From Strigamia acuminata (taxonomy: Eukaryota; Arthropoda; Chilopoda; Geophilomorpha; Linotaeniidae), in NCBI GenBank assembly GCA_949358305.1, contig OX442315.1:62001-126000 (forward strand): a DNA stretch of 64,000 nt, in the 5' to 3' direction. Positions 31,203-42,620 of this stretch are shown piece after piece. The notes under the pieces are model-generated. The model did no database searches. It saw only the letters and a program-made list of their open reading frames with translations, and was not told where the DNA came from. A program made the translations under genes and the position numbers. How positions within the stretch are numbered: position 1 is the stretch's first letter; each line of letters opens with the position of its first letter.

Positions 31203-31549
31203 TTCTGGAAAATAAAACCTCGTTAGTTACATTTCCGACTCGGGCCTACGTAAACGCTCACCCGCAGTTATTTTCAAACATTCGTTCAGATTTTTTAAGT
31301 AAATAGGTCGTACGAATAAACCGCCATTGATCGAGTGGCGGTTGCCCGCTGAACGGCTCCCCGGGTTATTCCACGAAAAAGCAACACGTCATCACACCTC
31401 GTGCTTCTTTAACAAAAAAAAATTAGAAAAAACCCGATCGTTGTATAATAATAATAATTACGATCGAACGAACAAAAGAAACGAAAGAAAGAAACTTTTT
31501 GGTAAACAAACTTTCTTTTTCTGTTTTTTGTTTTTTTTTTCCAAACAAA

Positions 31550-33626
31550 ATGGCGACTTCCCTGAGTCCGCGCGACCCGAACTCGTACAGCCGTCCCGAA
31601 GAGTGGGAAACGAGTCACGTCGACATCTATTGGAACGTCGATTTCGAACGGCGCATTTTGAAAGGTCACGTAAATCTAACGCTCGAAAAGCGTGCCGGAG
31701 GAGACGCGGTGGTATTTAAAAACATGAAAATGTAAAATTGAATTTTGACTAAATTTGAATAATTTAACATTTATTTTCCGTAGTTTTTAGACACCCGTGA
31801 CTTGACAATAAAAAATGTGTCGGCGAAAGACGGCTCGAAATTACAATACGAGTTGCACGATCCGATCGCAAGTTTCGGATCGAAATTGGAAATCGGTTTG
31901 TCGGCGGCCGAGGCCAGTTCGAGCATCGTCGAAGTGCGCGTCGAGTACGAGACGAGTCCCCGCAGCAGCGCGCTGCAATGGCTGAACCCCGAGCAAACGG
32001 CCGGTAAAAAACACCCGTACGTGTTCAGCCAATGTCAGGTCATAATCACAACTGAATAAGCATTTTGAATGTGACGAATAATTTTATACTGTATTTTGTT
32101 GTTTGGTAGGCGATTCACGCGCGAAGCATGCTTCCGTGCCAGGATTCGCCGGGCGTGAAAGCGCCGTACGCGGCGAGAGTGGCCGCGCCCAAGTCCCTGC
32201 AAGTGCTGATGGGCGCCCTCATGACCCCATCGACGGAGGATGAAGATGAGGAGTCGCGCGTGCATCGGTTCCACCAGCCGGTGCCCGTGCCGTCGTACCT
32301 GATCGCGTTGGCCGTGGGCGCCCTCGAGTTCCGCGAGATCGGAGCTCGGTGCGGCGTGTGGACGGAGAAAGAGACGCTGGACGCGGCGGCGTTCGAGTTC
32401 TCCGAGACGGAATCGTTCTTGGCGGCGGGCGAGCAGCTGATGGGCCCGTACGTGTGGGGGCGCTACGACCTGCTCGTGCTGCCGCCGTCGTTCCCGTTCG
32501 GCGGCATGGAGAACCCGTGCCTGACGTTCGTGACTCCGACGCTGCTGGCGGGCGACCGCTCGCTGAGCAGCGTGGTCGCGCACGAGATCGCGCACAGCTG
32601 GACCGGCAACCTGGTGACGAACCGCAACTTCGAGCACTTCTGGCTGAACGAGGGCTTCACCGTCTTCCTCGAGCGCAAGATCGTGGGCCGAGTGATGGGC
32701 GAGAAGCAGCGCCACTTCCAGGCGCTCATCGGCTGGAAGGACCTGGTCGACGAGATCGAGCGGACCGGCGCCGACAACCCGCTCACGCGTCTCGTGGTGG
32801 ACTTGAAGGGCGTGGATCCGGACGACGCCTTCTCCAGCGTGCCGTACGAGAAAGGACACGCGTTTCTCTTCTATCTTGAAGATATAGTCGGCGGTGCCGG
32901 TGAAATTTAAACATTTCGAATTTAAAATTTAAAACTAAAAATTTGATTTCATCTCGTAGATTCGTTCGAACCGTGTTTGAAAGCGTACGTCGACAAGTTC
33001 AGCAAAACGTCCGTCGACACGGATCAATGGAAGGAATTCTTCCTGGAATACTTCCGAGATTCGCTCGCCGTGGCCAGCATAGACTGGAACGCGTGGTTGT
33101 ACGAACCGGGTCTACCTCCCGTCATTCCAAAGTATTTGAAAATTTAAAAATTTAAAAAATTTAAAAATTGCAATTTAATTTCAATAGGTTCGACGATAGT
33201 TTGGCGCTCGAGTGCAAGATGTCGTGCGATCGCTGGATGGCCGGTGACTGCGTTCGAGTGGACATGACTTCGTTGCAGACGTGCTACTTCCTCACGCAGT
33301 TGCTGCAGTGCGACCGACCCTTGTCGGCGTCGGCGTCGGCGTTCGCGACGCTCACGACGAGTTACTCGCTGAGCGAGTCGCGTAATAGCGAAATCAGATT
33401 CCGTTGGATCCGACTGGGCATTCGATGTCGGTGGCCCGAAATCGTGGCTCACGCGTTGCGGTTCGTGAGCGAACAGGGACGCATGAAGTTCGTGCGACCC
33501 GTGTTCCGCGACCTGTACGAGTGGGAGGAATCGCGCCAGCCGGCAATCGACAAGTACCTCGAAATCAAAGGCGAAATGATGCACGTCACGGCCACCATGT
33601 TGGCCAAAGATTTGAAACAAAGTTGA
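31550..33626 (+). CDS. LTA4H: Leukotriene A4 hydrolase-type aminopeptidase
   Basis: Five exons (31550-31711, 31784-32038, 32110-32899, 32960-33131, 33188-33626) encode about 605 residues, matching human LTA4H (611). It is an M1 zinc aminopeptidase. The substrate loop is [10 protein letters not shown]. The zinc site [10 protein letters not shown] with its distal Glu in FWLNEGF gives HEXXH-18-E. The catalytic/epoxide-region tyrosines lie in [16 protein letters not shown]. The C-terminal helical domain ends MLAKDLKQS. The family hydrolyses leukotriene A4 and tripeptides in the cytosol; invertebrate members are mainly aminopeptidases, so epoxide hydrolase activity is not assured. The exon 1 donor was placed after GAC GCG GTG because only that joins in frame to the conserved [11 protein letters not shown]. 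Confidence 0.95.
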
Positions 33627-33770
33627 ACTTGTTTAATTAATTAATTAATTGATTAATTAATTATTCGTACAATTTACATGTAGACCAAATCTCTTTTTTT
33701 TAACAATAATAATAATAATTATGATGATAATAAAGTGGAAAAAGCTTGGAATTCGTCGAATGCTACATTT
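33627..33770. other. Tail-to-tail spacer LTA4H / FKBP12
   Basis: 144 bp, AT-rich, shared 3' untranslated regions. An AATAAA-type signal for LTA4H is at about 33728. Confidence 0.5.
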
Positions 33771-34374
33771 TCATTCTACCTTCAATAATTCGACGTCAAA
33801 TATCAAAGTGGCGTTCGGTGGAATAGTGATTAAGCGATTAAGGTTTCATTATTCGACTCCTATATATTTAATTAATTAATTTTAAAGGATATACTCCCGG
33901 ATGACCTCTCGATCCGTACGCGAAATCGGGACTGCAGGTCAGTCTGGCCCGCTGACCGACGCTCATCTGCACGAAAATGAAAGAAAATGAAAGAAAATGA
34001 AAGAATTTGAGTTTTATCTTCTGTCGCTAGATCGAGACGACGATACCTGAGCCACTCCTTGATCCCAGCCTTTGATGACCTCTCCTTTGCCGATTTTGAA
34101 CTTGAAGGGCATTCCGCGGTCGCGGGAGGAGTCGAATTTGGCCCCGTTCGCCAAAGTGCCTGAAAAACAATTAAAAAGCGCACGCGATTACGATTGCCCG
34201 TCCATTTTCTTTCTTTTCGCTTCGTCCTACCGGTGTAATGGACTACTACAGTCTGGCCGGTCTTGGGAAAAGTTTGACCTAAAATATGCCTTTTTATTCA
34301 CCCGTTCGAGCGTCTATTCGATCATTTCTTCGCTTACCGTCACCAGCAGCTACGGTTTCCACTTCGACGCCCAT
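33771..34374 (-). CDS. FKBP1A: FK506-binding protein 12 (peptidyl-prolyl isomerase)
   Basis: Five exons (34374-34338, 34278-34231, 34159-34047, 33966-33893, 33825-33771) give exactly 108 residues, the length of human FKBP12. It starts [18 protein letters not shown]. Binding-pocket residues are present: FDSSRDR (Asp37 region), [11 protein letters not shown] (Trp59), [10 protein letters not shown] (Tyr82) and the end [11 protein letters not shown] (Phe99). The protein catalyses proline isomerisation and regulates ryanodine-receptor and TGF-beta-family receptor complexes. The last intron is AT-AC (listed separately); no GT-AG choice there gives the conserved end. It is divergent with MDC1. Confidence 0.94.
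33826..33892 (-). other. AT-AC U12-type intron in FKBP12
   Basis: The 67-bp intron starts ATATCCTTT, an exact match to the U12-type AT donor consensus. It carries the branch-like motif CCTTAAT (plus-strand 33837-33843) about 12 nt before the AC acceptor. Splicing gives GGA GT|T ATT CCA CCG, i.e. HPGVIPPNATL, the conserved FKBP12 end. The only nearby GT-AG option runs into a stop after nine codons. Confidence 0.88.
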
Positions 34375-34911
34375 TTTATTTCCGTATCCACGCAATCCGT
34401 TTGTACACACACGCGCGCGCGATCTCAATACAGAGGCGAAAAGAGAGAGAGAGAAAAAGAGCTCGAGCTTTTTGTTCACTGTCGCGAGAAAGCGCGAGAA
34501 CGATTAGCCGCAAGACGACTCCCCTCGCCAAAATAATGGGCGCTTCGAGCGGGAGCGTCGTTATTAGTCTTTTTGAATCGACGCGACCGGCAGCGACACC
34601 GCTTCGGTAGCGATAGCACAGTGTTAAATGGTAAACAAATGGAAATGTATTTTTAAAACGTTCAAGCAGGTTTCGATGGGTTTGATACTGAAAAATAGGT
34701 GGGCGTAGATTTGGCTCCGGCGATTCAGTTGTTGCTGATTTTTCGAGCGATTCGACCGAGAGGGCAAAAGCATTTTGCACGTCTATCGGGAGTGTCGTCG
34801 AGCACCCGACCACCATTTTTTACGTGTTTTGCGAATGAACGTGCGCGGTAAATTCGTGCGAACAACTCCCTGGCTAATGATTTTTGCCTTTCGTTCTTTC
34901 TAGCTGTGCAA
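34375..34911. promoter_or_regulatory. Divergent promoter region FKBP12 / MDC1
   Basis: 537 bp between start codons. An acceptor-like TTCTTTCTAG at 34894-34903 lies 8 bp before the MDC1 start codon. MDC1 therefore probably has an untranslated first exon in this interval. Contains a GA-rich stretch near 34440. Confidence 0.5.
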
Positions 34912-37900
34912 ATGGATTTAAACGATACTCAAATCATCGCCCAACCGCAGGCGTTGGACGAGGACGAAATGGCCGCCGAGGACGATAAGTCGAAACCGGT
35001 TAATAATAATTAATACAAATTAACGAGAAAAACTAATGAATTGTTGAAACCTAGGCCGCGTATCTGCAAGTTTTGGAAAACAAACACGTGGAAAAGACCG
35101 TCTATCCGTTGTTCGCCGGTGAAAACGTGATCGGAAGAGACAAATCGTCGACCGTCTGCATCAAGAGCCAAACGCTGTCGAAGCAACACGCGATCATCAG
35201 CATCAAGAAAGGAGGCGTCTTCTGCATTTACGACGTCGGCAGTTTGAACAAAACGAAGAAATCGAGCGTAAATTCTGTTGCAAAATAACAAAATTAACTT
35301 TAATTTTATTTTTAACGTTTCGCAGTGTGTGTTGAAACCGGGAATCCGCTACGAGCTGCAGCACGAGGAGATTATCGTTTTTGCCGACATCGAATGTCGT
35401 TTCAACTTGCCCGAGACCAAGGATTCCAATTCGGAAAACAGCTCCGATTCGCTCTCGTACAAAGCGGTGGAGAAGGAGAACTCGGAAGATGAGCTGACGC
35501 AGGAGCCGCGCGCCGAATTCGCGTTCGACCAGTACGCCAACGGCCTCACGCAACCGCAGCAGGTCGCCGAGGACAGTCTGCTCGACCAGAAGGAAGAAGA
35601 AGAAGAAGAGGAAGGAGGGGAGCAAGAAGAAGAAGAGGAGGAGGAGGAGGAAGAGGTAGCGCGTGAAGAGGAACAAGTGGTCGTGTTGGAAACGCCCGCC
35701 ATCGATCGGCGCAAACGCGCTTCGAATGACGAGGGGGAGGAAGGGAGAACGGACGAATGCAAGAAAGCCGTGTTTGGTTTATTGGAAGAACCGGTTGAAG
35801 ACGTGAGTCGTGGGAAAATGGACGAGGAAAGCGAGGTCGGAAAAGAAACCGAAAAGGAGGACGAAGAAAATGAAATCGTGGAAAAAGAAAAAGAAACGGT
35901 GGACAAAGATGATGATGAAGAAGAGAAAGAAGAAGACGACGACGAAGAAGAAGTTGAAGAAGAAGAAGAAGAAGAAGAGAAGGTTGAAGACGAAGAAACT
36001 GAAAAAGAAAAGGAAGAGGAAGAAGAGATAGTCGAAAAAGAAGAAGAAGAAGAAGAAGAAGAAAAAGAAGAGGAGAAAGTCGAAAAAGAAAAAGAAAAAG
36101 AAGAAGAGGAAGAGGAGAAAGTCGAAGCGAAAATTGAAGAAAAGTTAGAAGAAGAAGTAAACGATGAGAAAGAAAAAGAAAAAGTGGAAATAAATGAAGA
36201 GAAAGAAATGAAACAGGAAGAAACGGAAGAGAAGGAAAGGGAAGAAGAAAAAATGGATAATAAGGACGTTTTGGACGACGAAAAGGAGAAAGAAGACGTT
36301 TCGAAAGATAAAACGGAGGAAAAGAATGAAATTTGCGTGGAAAAAGAAGTGAAAGACGACCACGTGATTTCGGAAAAGAAGGAGGAGGAAGAGGAAAAGA
36401 TGGAGAAAGCCACGGACGAAAAATTGTCGGGGATGAAAGCAGTGGTGCGAGTGCAGGACTGCATCGCGTCCGGCTACTACGCGCTCTCTCCAGACGGGTA
36501 CGTCGTGCTGGAGAAATCGAAGAAGCGGCGGCGAAAGACGCAGTTTGGCATGCAAAGGAGGAGGAAGAAGAAGAAGACGGACGACGAATCGACGCCCAAG
36601 CCAACTACTAGAAAGAAAACGAACACCGACGAACCGAAAGAAGTGACGAGCGACGAACCGAAAGAAATAACGAGCGACGAACCGAAAGAAGTAACGAGCG
36701 ACGAACCGAACGAAGTGTCGAGCGACGAACCGAAAGAAGTGACGAGCGACGACAGAACCAAGACCGAAGAAAACACGATCGCGACAACCACGGCGCCGGA
36801 GATGCGGCGGTCGACACGCAGGTCGACCGCGACGCCCAAGACAGTGGAAACACCGAAAATATCTCCGAACAAGCGCAAAACGGCGAATGGTTCGAGCGCC
36901 AAACGGGAGGTCGAGACAAAAAAGCCGCGAGTCGAGACGAGGAAGCCGCGAACGAAACGAAAAACGTCGCAAAACGAAGAAGAGGCGACTCCTAGGCGGA
37001 AAAAAAGCGAGGAAAACGATGCGGAGGAGGAAAAAGAGGAAGAGGATGAGCAACAAGTCACAAAAACGCCAGAAAAGGTGAAAAAACGAAGAAGATCATC
37101 GGCGAAAAAGTCGCGAGATGACGAGGAGGCAGAAACGGTGGTGAAAAATCCGAAAATCATGTTTACCGGTGGAAGCGACCGCAAAATAGCCATGGTAAAC
37201 CGAACTGAGATAATCTTTTGATTAATGTCTAATTATTCTTTTTGAATTGCTTCGTCTAGATCGTCAATTCGCTCGGCGGATCCATCGTGGACTCGATCGA
37301 CGAATGCACACATTTGATCAGCGATAAAGTGAAGATGACTTTTGAAATTTGAAACCTTGAAACGAGTTGTAATGAATGAATGAAATTTAGATTCGTCGGA
37401 CGGTCAAGTTACTTTGCACGCTGTCGAAAGGTTTCCCGATCGTCACGGCCGAGTGGATCTACGCGTCGCAAAGAAAAGGACATTTCCTTGACCCGTGGCC
37501 GTATTTGGTTCAAGACAGGCACATGGAGCAGTTGTACAAATTCTCACTCATCGAGTCGTTAAAAAAAGCCAGCGACAAACCACTTTTTGCTAATTACACC
37601 ATTCACGTGACAGAGAGCGTCCTTCCGGGACCCGAAGAAATGACGAGTACGCAAATTATTCTATTTATTTTATTTTATTTTAATTTTATTTCTATTCAGA
37701 AATCATCCAATGCGGCGGCGGCCGATTTCTCAACAAGTTGCCGCTCGCGGCCGGCACGAAGAAAGCGCCGGTGCTCATCATTTCGTGTCCGGAAGATTTG
37801 CCCGTCTGTTCGAGGGCGATCAGGAACAAAATCAAAGTCGTCGACAAGGAAATGTTGCTCACGGGAGTTCTGCGGCAAGAATTCGACGTGGACGACTACC

Positions 37901-37917
37901 TTCTCACCGCATTGTGA
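34912..37917 (+). CDS. MDC1: Mediator of DNA damage checkpoint 1-like (FHA + tandem BRCT)
   Basis: Six coding exons (34912-34998, 35055-35267, 35326-37194, 37260-37328, 37391-37646, 37700-37917) give about 903 residues. The N-terminal FHA domain (residues about 30-130) has GENVIGRDKSSTVCI and LSKQHAII, i.e. the Gly-Arg and Ser-x-x-His phosphothreonine pocket. A very Glu/Lys-rich centre (about 200-460) follows. Then come five tandem DEPKE(V/I)TS-type octapeptides (about 576-615) and a Lys/Arg-rich basic region. The C-terminus is a tandem BRCT with IRRTVKLLCTLSKGFPIVTAEWI and KIIQCGGG, closely matching the human MDC1 C-terminus. MDC1 binds gamma-H2AX through the BRCT pair and recruits repair factors through phospho-motifs. 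NBS1 is excluded because BRCT directly follows FHA there. Confidence 0.88.
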
Positions 37918-38221
37918 AAAACAAAAACAAACTAACAAAATAAATTCCTCTTTTCATGTTTTTACTTTCACGTATTAATCATCATGTAAAAAAAAAAAAA
38001 ACGAAAAAGAAAGAAAGAAAGAAAACGAAAAACAAAACCATTGCGATTACTAATTTTAAATAAAAATAACAAATGTAGTTTTATCCGTATTTTCAATAAT
38101 AATACTTATATAAATAAAGAAAGAAAGAAAGAAATAAAAGGGTTTTACTAGGTCGAAGCGCTCTAAAAATAAAAAATAAATAAGGTGAGTTTTCTACTAT
38201 TTTTGTATGTATTTCCGGTTC

Positions 38222-38232
38222 AAGATGGCGGC
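38222..38232 (+). promoter_or_regulatory. YY1-like motif over a start codon
   Basis: AAGATGGCGGC is the canonical YY1 core and spans the ATG of the small gene at 38225. In animals YY1 sites often sit at or just after the transcription start in this orientation, so the transcript may begin close upstream. Confidence 0.6.
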
Positions 38233-38731
38233 CAACGTGGTAGCAGCAACAGCAGCAGCAGCGCGTTTGAGCGTGGTCATGGTCGCTTACGTAGTATGCG
38301 CTCGACCACTACTACTACGGTAACAGGTGAGACGATTTTTTGTTTTAAAAATATTTTTAACAATCGCTGAAATCGAATCGGGTGCCGGTTGTCAGGTGTC
38401 GCGCGTGCAATTTGAAACGCCGAGTGATTCATGCGCGTTGTTTCTGGGCGGGTTTGCATTTCATTTCTGCATTCAAGCCGCGCGATATGGACGAGGTATT
38501 TGACTCAACGACCGGCCACTTTGTTTTTAATACTCATTTATTTTAATTCTTCGATAGTTCGACGCCAGTTTCTTCCACCACCATCAGATGCTCTCGTTCC
38601 TGCTTCCGATGGGCGGGAAAAAGCGACGGCGACGATCGTCAGAAACCGACGACGACGACGACGACGACGACGACCAGGACCTGGACGAGGAGCGCGACGA
38701 GGTCGGATGTGACGACAAGGTAGAGAAATAG
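38225..38731 (+). CDS. Small unrecognised three-exon gene, 122 aa
   Basis: Exons 38225-38319, 38396-38495 and 38558-38731 splice in frame with good GT-AG sites (GTAACA, GTATTT donors; GTTGTCAG, TCGATAG acceptors). The product starts MAANVVAATAAAARL and has a hydrophobic segment (LSVVMVAYVVCARPLLL, residues about 15-31, possible membrane anchor or signal). A Cys/Arg-rich middle follows (CRACNLKRRV), then FFHHHQMLSFLLPMGGKKRRRR and an acidic tail with nine Asp. I do not recognise the family. Support comes from three frames that become one only after splicing, GC-rich exons between AT-rich introns, and the YY1 motif. It lies 308 bp downstream of MDC1 on the same strand. Confidence 0.5.
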
Positions 38732-40354
38732 AAAAGAAAAAAGTTGTATTTATTCGGAGTTGCGGGAATCGATAAAACGAACGCGTAATTCAAATTCCCA
38801 CATCGGTTATCTCGACATCCGCTCGATATAATTCGCGCTGACACTTGTACCCCGGGTTGCCGTGGCAACCGCGATGATGGCAGTTTCGCATTTCATTCGG
38901 TATCTCTTCAAACTTTACTTTTATTCTCTCCTTATCGATTCGAAGGGGTTGCAAACTGGAGCCATCTTTATTTTTATTTAAAAATAAAAATATAAATCAT
39001 ATTTAATAAATATAAAAAATATAAAAATATATGTACACACAATATCTATGAACGAGATTCTCCCGAGAGACCGGCGCATAATGGCCAATCGGGGATAATT
39101 GAAAATAACAAATAAGCGTGAGCAAAGGACATGATTAGGTCACTCGACACCGAGCTCAAGGTCCCCCTCCTCTCCCGAATAAAAGGAAAAATCAAACGCC
39201 TCTTCTCTCCTTTCCTCCTCCAACCTATTAATTATTAATATTATTATTATTATTATTATTATTATCATCATCATCATCATTATTGTGTCCGCGTATTAGG
39301 ACATAAGACGAGTGTTGTTGGAGTTGACCTCGTGATTTCACGGGAGACTGGAGCCATTGTGGGGCTTCGGAGCGCACGTGGCACGCCGAAAGTATCCGTT
39401 TTGCTGGAGGGTGGAACCCGACTTGCGACTCATTAGTTGACTGTTTTCCCGAACGATTTAACGTTTGCGGGAGCGTCCTCTTCAGTCGTGGGCCAAAGTG
39501 GGCGCTTGATTGATGAGAATGTTTTAAAAAGTGACCCCTTTCCCCCGCCCCGACCGTTATTTAAGACGCTGCATCCGAAACGGGCATGAAATTGCATTAA
39601 GGAGCGCGGAGCATTCACTCATTGGAGCCGACGTGTTGGTTGGTTCGCTCGGCGAGTCTGGCGCCAGCAGCAACGAGTTTTGCGCCTGTCCGATCGAATT
39701 GAAATGTGTGCATCAGTTGTGCGCTTTCTTTCTTGTTGTTTCTTTAAATTTTATTCGCTTTTTCCTTCTTTTTCTTTGTTTTCCAGATTAGGACGAGCCA
39801 CCGTCGACGGCATCGCGATAAAGTAAGTTGCGCGAGTTTAATTAGTCTCCGTGGTAACGACGGATGGTTGGACGGCCGTTTAGTTGGTTAGTTGGTTGGT
39901 TATCCGGGGGGAGGGAAGCGTACAACGTTCGGAGTTGGCGAGGGATCGGATTACGGCACTCGATTAGGTCGACTTATTGTTATTTCGTTTTAATATTTCC
40001 CTCGTCGGACACACTTTGATTTTCCTGTTATTTTGCTCGTGATGTTTGGGATTTGCGATTTGGGATTTGGGATTTGGGATTTGGGGCAGTTTTTCTTGAC
40101 TTTTGTGTATTTTGTGTTTTACTCCAATTTTTTAGTGCATCGTCGTCGTCTCCTCTTTCTCTTCTGATTTTGTGTTTGATTTTCATTTTTTTACTTCATT
40201 TATTTCTCCATAGTTGTGGTTGATTATCGAGTGGTTTTTATTTATTCGTTATTCTAACGGGGTTGCGTGGGCGTTTAGAGTGGGGTGCGGGGGGTTGAAA
40301 ATGCGAAATTGGATCCTCCCGAACGTGCGGAAGGGGACTGGGACTGGGAGTGAA

Positions 40355-40409
40355 GGGAAGGGAAGGGAAGGGAAGGGAAGGGAAGGGAAGGGAAGGGAAG
40401 GGAAGGGAA
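40355..40409. repeat. (GGGAA)n microsatellite
   Basis: About eleven perfect pentanucleotide units. Confidence 0.95.
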
Positions 40410-42460
40410 AGAGTGGAACGCAGCGTCCTGCCTTTTGCAGTAATTGGTATCGATCCGTTTAGAGCGGAACGACGAGTCAGTGAGCTTTGTTTTATTCCGG
40501 TCATCCGAACAAACAAACACCTTCTTTCCCTCAAAACATTCCCTCGTTGTTCTTCGCCCGCTGCTGCGCATCGCGACAATTTGTTTCGCAGCAATTCTCG
40601 GCATTAAACGGCGATTACGATCGTCGTATGCAGACGATTAGTAATCGTCGTCTCTTGTTACCCCGTATCAATGTTTTTGAGGATGAAGTCAAAGATTTTT
40701 GCACGTTTACCAGACGACGAAGCAAAAAGCGAAGTAATATAATTTAAATAAAAGTACACTGTATAATATCCTCATTTCGTTCGATTGTCCATCGAATTTT
40801 TGCGAACGATTTAATAATAATAATAAAAAATAAAAAATAAAAAATAAATACACAAAACTCAACTGCATTCAAAAATGTCGTGTTTTGAGTGTTCGAAGCG
40901 CTCGTGTTTATGATTTGCGATTTACAAAATATAAAAATAAAACAAACAACCGCTAGAAAAATTGTGGATGACTTTGTGGACGGGAAATGTCTTAGAACGA
41001 CCACATTTCCTGCATCGACAGTTTTAGTTTTGAGATATAGCATATTCTGTATACACAGGGGGGGGGCTGGGTTAAAAATAAAAATTGTCAAGAAACATTT
41101 TCAATTAAAAGACATTTTTTGGATATTTTTCAATTGGGGTTTCAAAAAAAGACTGTGTGTGAAGGACCCCCTGACCAGAAAATTCAAAATGGAATTTTCT
41201 CATTTTTCAAGAATAATAAATGCATTTGAGGCGTAAAAATGTATTTTTATGGGAAATTGCATTTTTATGCTAAACAATTTGGTCAAATTTTACACGTATA
41301 CCAGGGGGTCTGGGGCATTTGCCCCCTTGCCTTCTCCCTTAATCCGAGTTTTCTTCTATATAGCAACCCTGGGAACGCTTTGTAATGTTCACTTAACTTC
41401 TACGCGTATACGAGGTTGGTTTTCAGCCGAAAAAGTGTAAAAAAAAAACAAAAAAAAAAAACTATAGGCAATTGGACGTGATACTCGATCGTGCGGGCGA
41501 TTTATCATTTTTCACGCGTCCAATGATTCCACGCAGGCGCGTATCCAGAAAATGTTGAAGGGCCTGTGTAGCTGAAATCGTTCTGGCCAATTTTGAGTTT
41601 AAGTATTATAATAACTAAAAGTTTTTAGCCTAAAAATGTAGTTTTATTATTTATTCTTCTTTTACTTACTGCTGAAAATTGCCAAAAAGAAGTTGAGTTT
41701 TAAACCAAAAACAAATTTCCGAGAAAGGGGGATGTGAGCCTGATGATAGCGCCTTCTCGTTTCGCTTTTGAGTTGTAAATAAATGCTAGTACGAACCTTT
41801 GAAAGCCGGTGTCCGTCGCACTTTAGAGTCTTTACAGCCGGGTCTGGTTCGAGCGAGACCTGAGAAATGAAGCGAGAATGGTTTGTGTGTGTGGTTAGTG
41901 GGGAGGGGGGGGAGGAGGGTTAGGCCTTAAGCCCATTGTCGACCGCTCGTTGACTGCAGCCACGAGTAATTACTCAGGGGGGCGGATTCTTGCGGTGTGG
42001 TCGACGTGACCCCGTCCTTCTCCTCCCCACCCGTTCCTGATCCCGTGCGGTTTTGGGTTTTGGGCTGGGTTCGATTCTTTTTTCATTCCATTGCCGACAA
42101 AGTGCGAAATAAGAGGGTAGAAGAAAGAGGACGAACGAACGATGACGCCGCGTGTTGGCGGTGGTGGCCCCGCCCCCTCGGTCGGCGATTGGACGGGTTT
42201 TTGCGTGCGGGCGTCGGGCGAGGTGGGAGCACGCGGAGACGCTGAGAGGCGCACGAAGCGCGCACGAGCTCGGGCGATGCAGCAGCAGCTCGCAGAGTGC
42301 GTTCCATTCGACGGCGGCGATGCGTCGGTCGCCCAAAGTGGGTGTGCCGTGACCGGACCAATCAGCGGCAAGCGGGCGACGAACAGGCGGCGCTGGACGT
42401 GGCCACACCGAGCGGTTTGGCCGTTGCTATTTCCACTCCGGATTTTACTTCCACCTCTGA

Positions 42461-42620
42461 ATTTTTATTTCTATCCCAGAATTTTTATTTCCATCCCAGA
42501 ATTTTTATTTCCATCCCAGAATTTTTATTTCCATCCCAGAATTTTTATTTTCATCCCAGAATTTTTATTTCCATCCCAGAATTTTTATTTCCATCCCAGA
42601 ATTTTTATTTCCAACTCACA
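42461..42620. repeat. 20-bp minisatellite, 8 copies
   Basis: Units of atttttatttccatcccaga. Seven of the eight are almost identical. It lies at the edge of the CpG-rich stretch. Confidence 0.95.

Noticed and set aside
31712-31735. LTA4H exon 1 ending after the downstream AAAAT
   Set aside because: That donor cannot join exon 2 in frame; the upstream GTATTT donor does.
33841-33892. Ordinary GT-AG intron at the FKBP12 last junction (GTATAT...ATATAG)
   Set aside because: It gives an unrelated nine-residue tail and a stop, losing the conserved FKBP12 C-terminus.
35349-36464. Long Ser-rich minus-strand frame
   Set aside because: Antisense of the Glu/Lys-rich MDC1 exon; low complexity mirrored from the coding strand.
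34912-37917. NBS1 instead of MDC1
   Set aside because: In NBS1 the BRCT pair directly follows FHA; here it is C-terminal and matches the MDC1 end.
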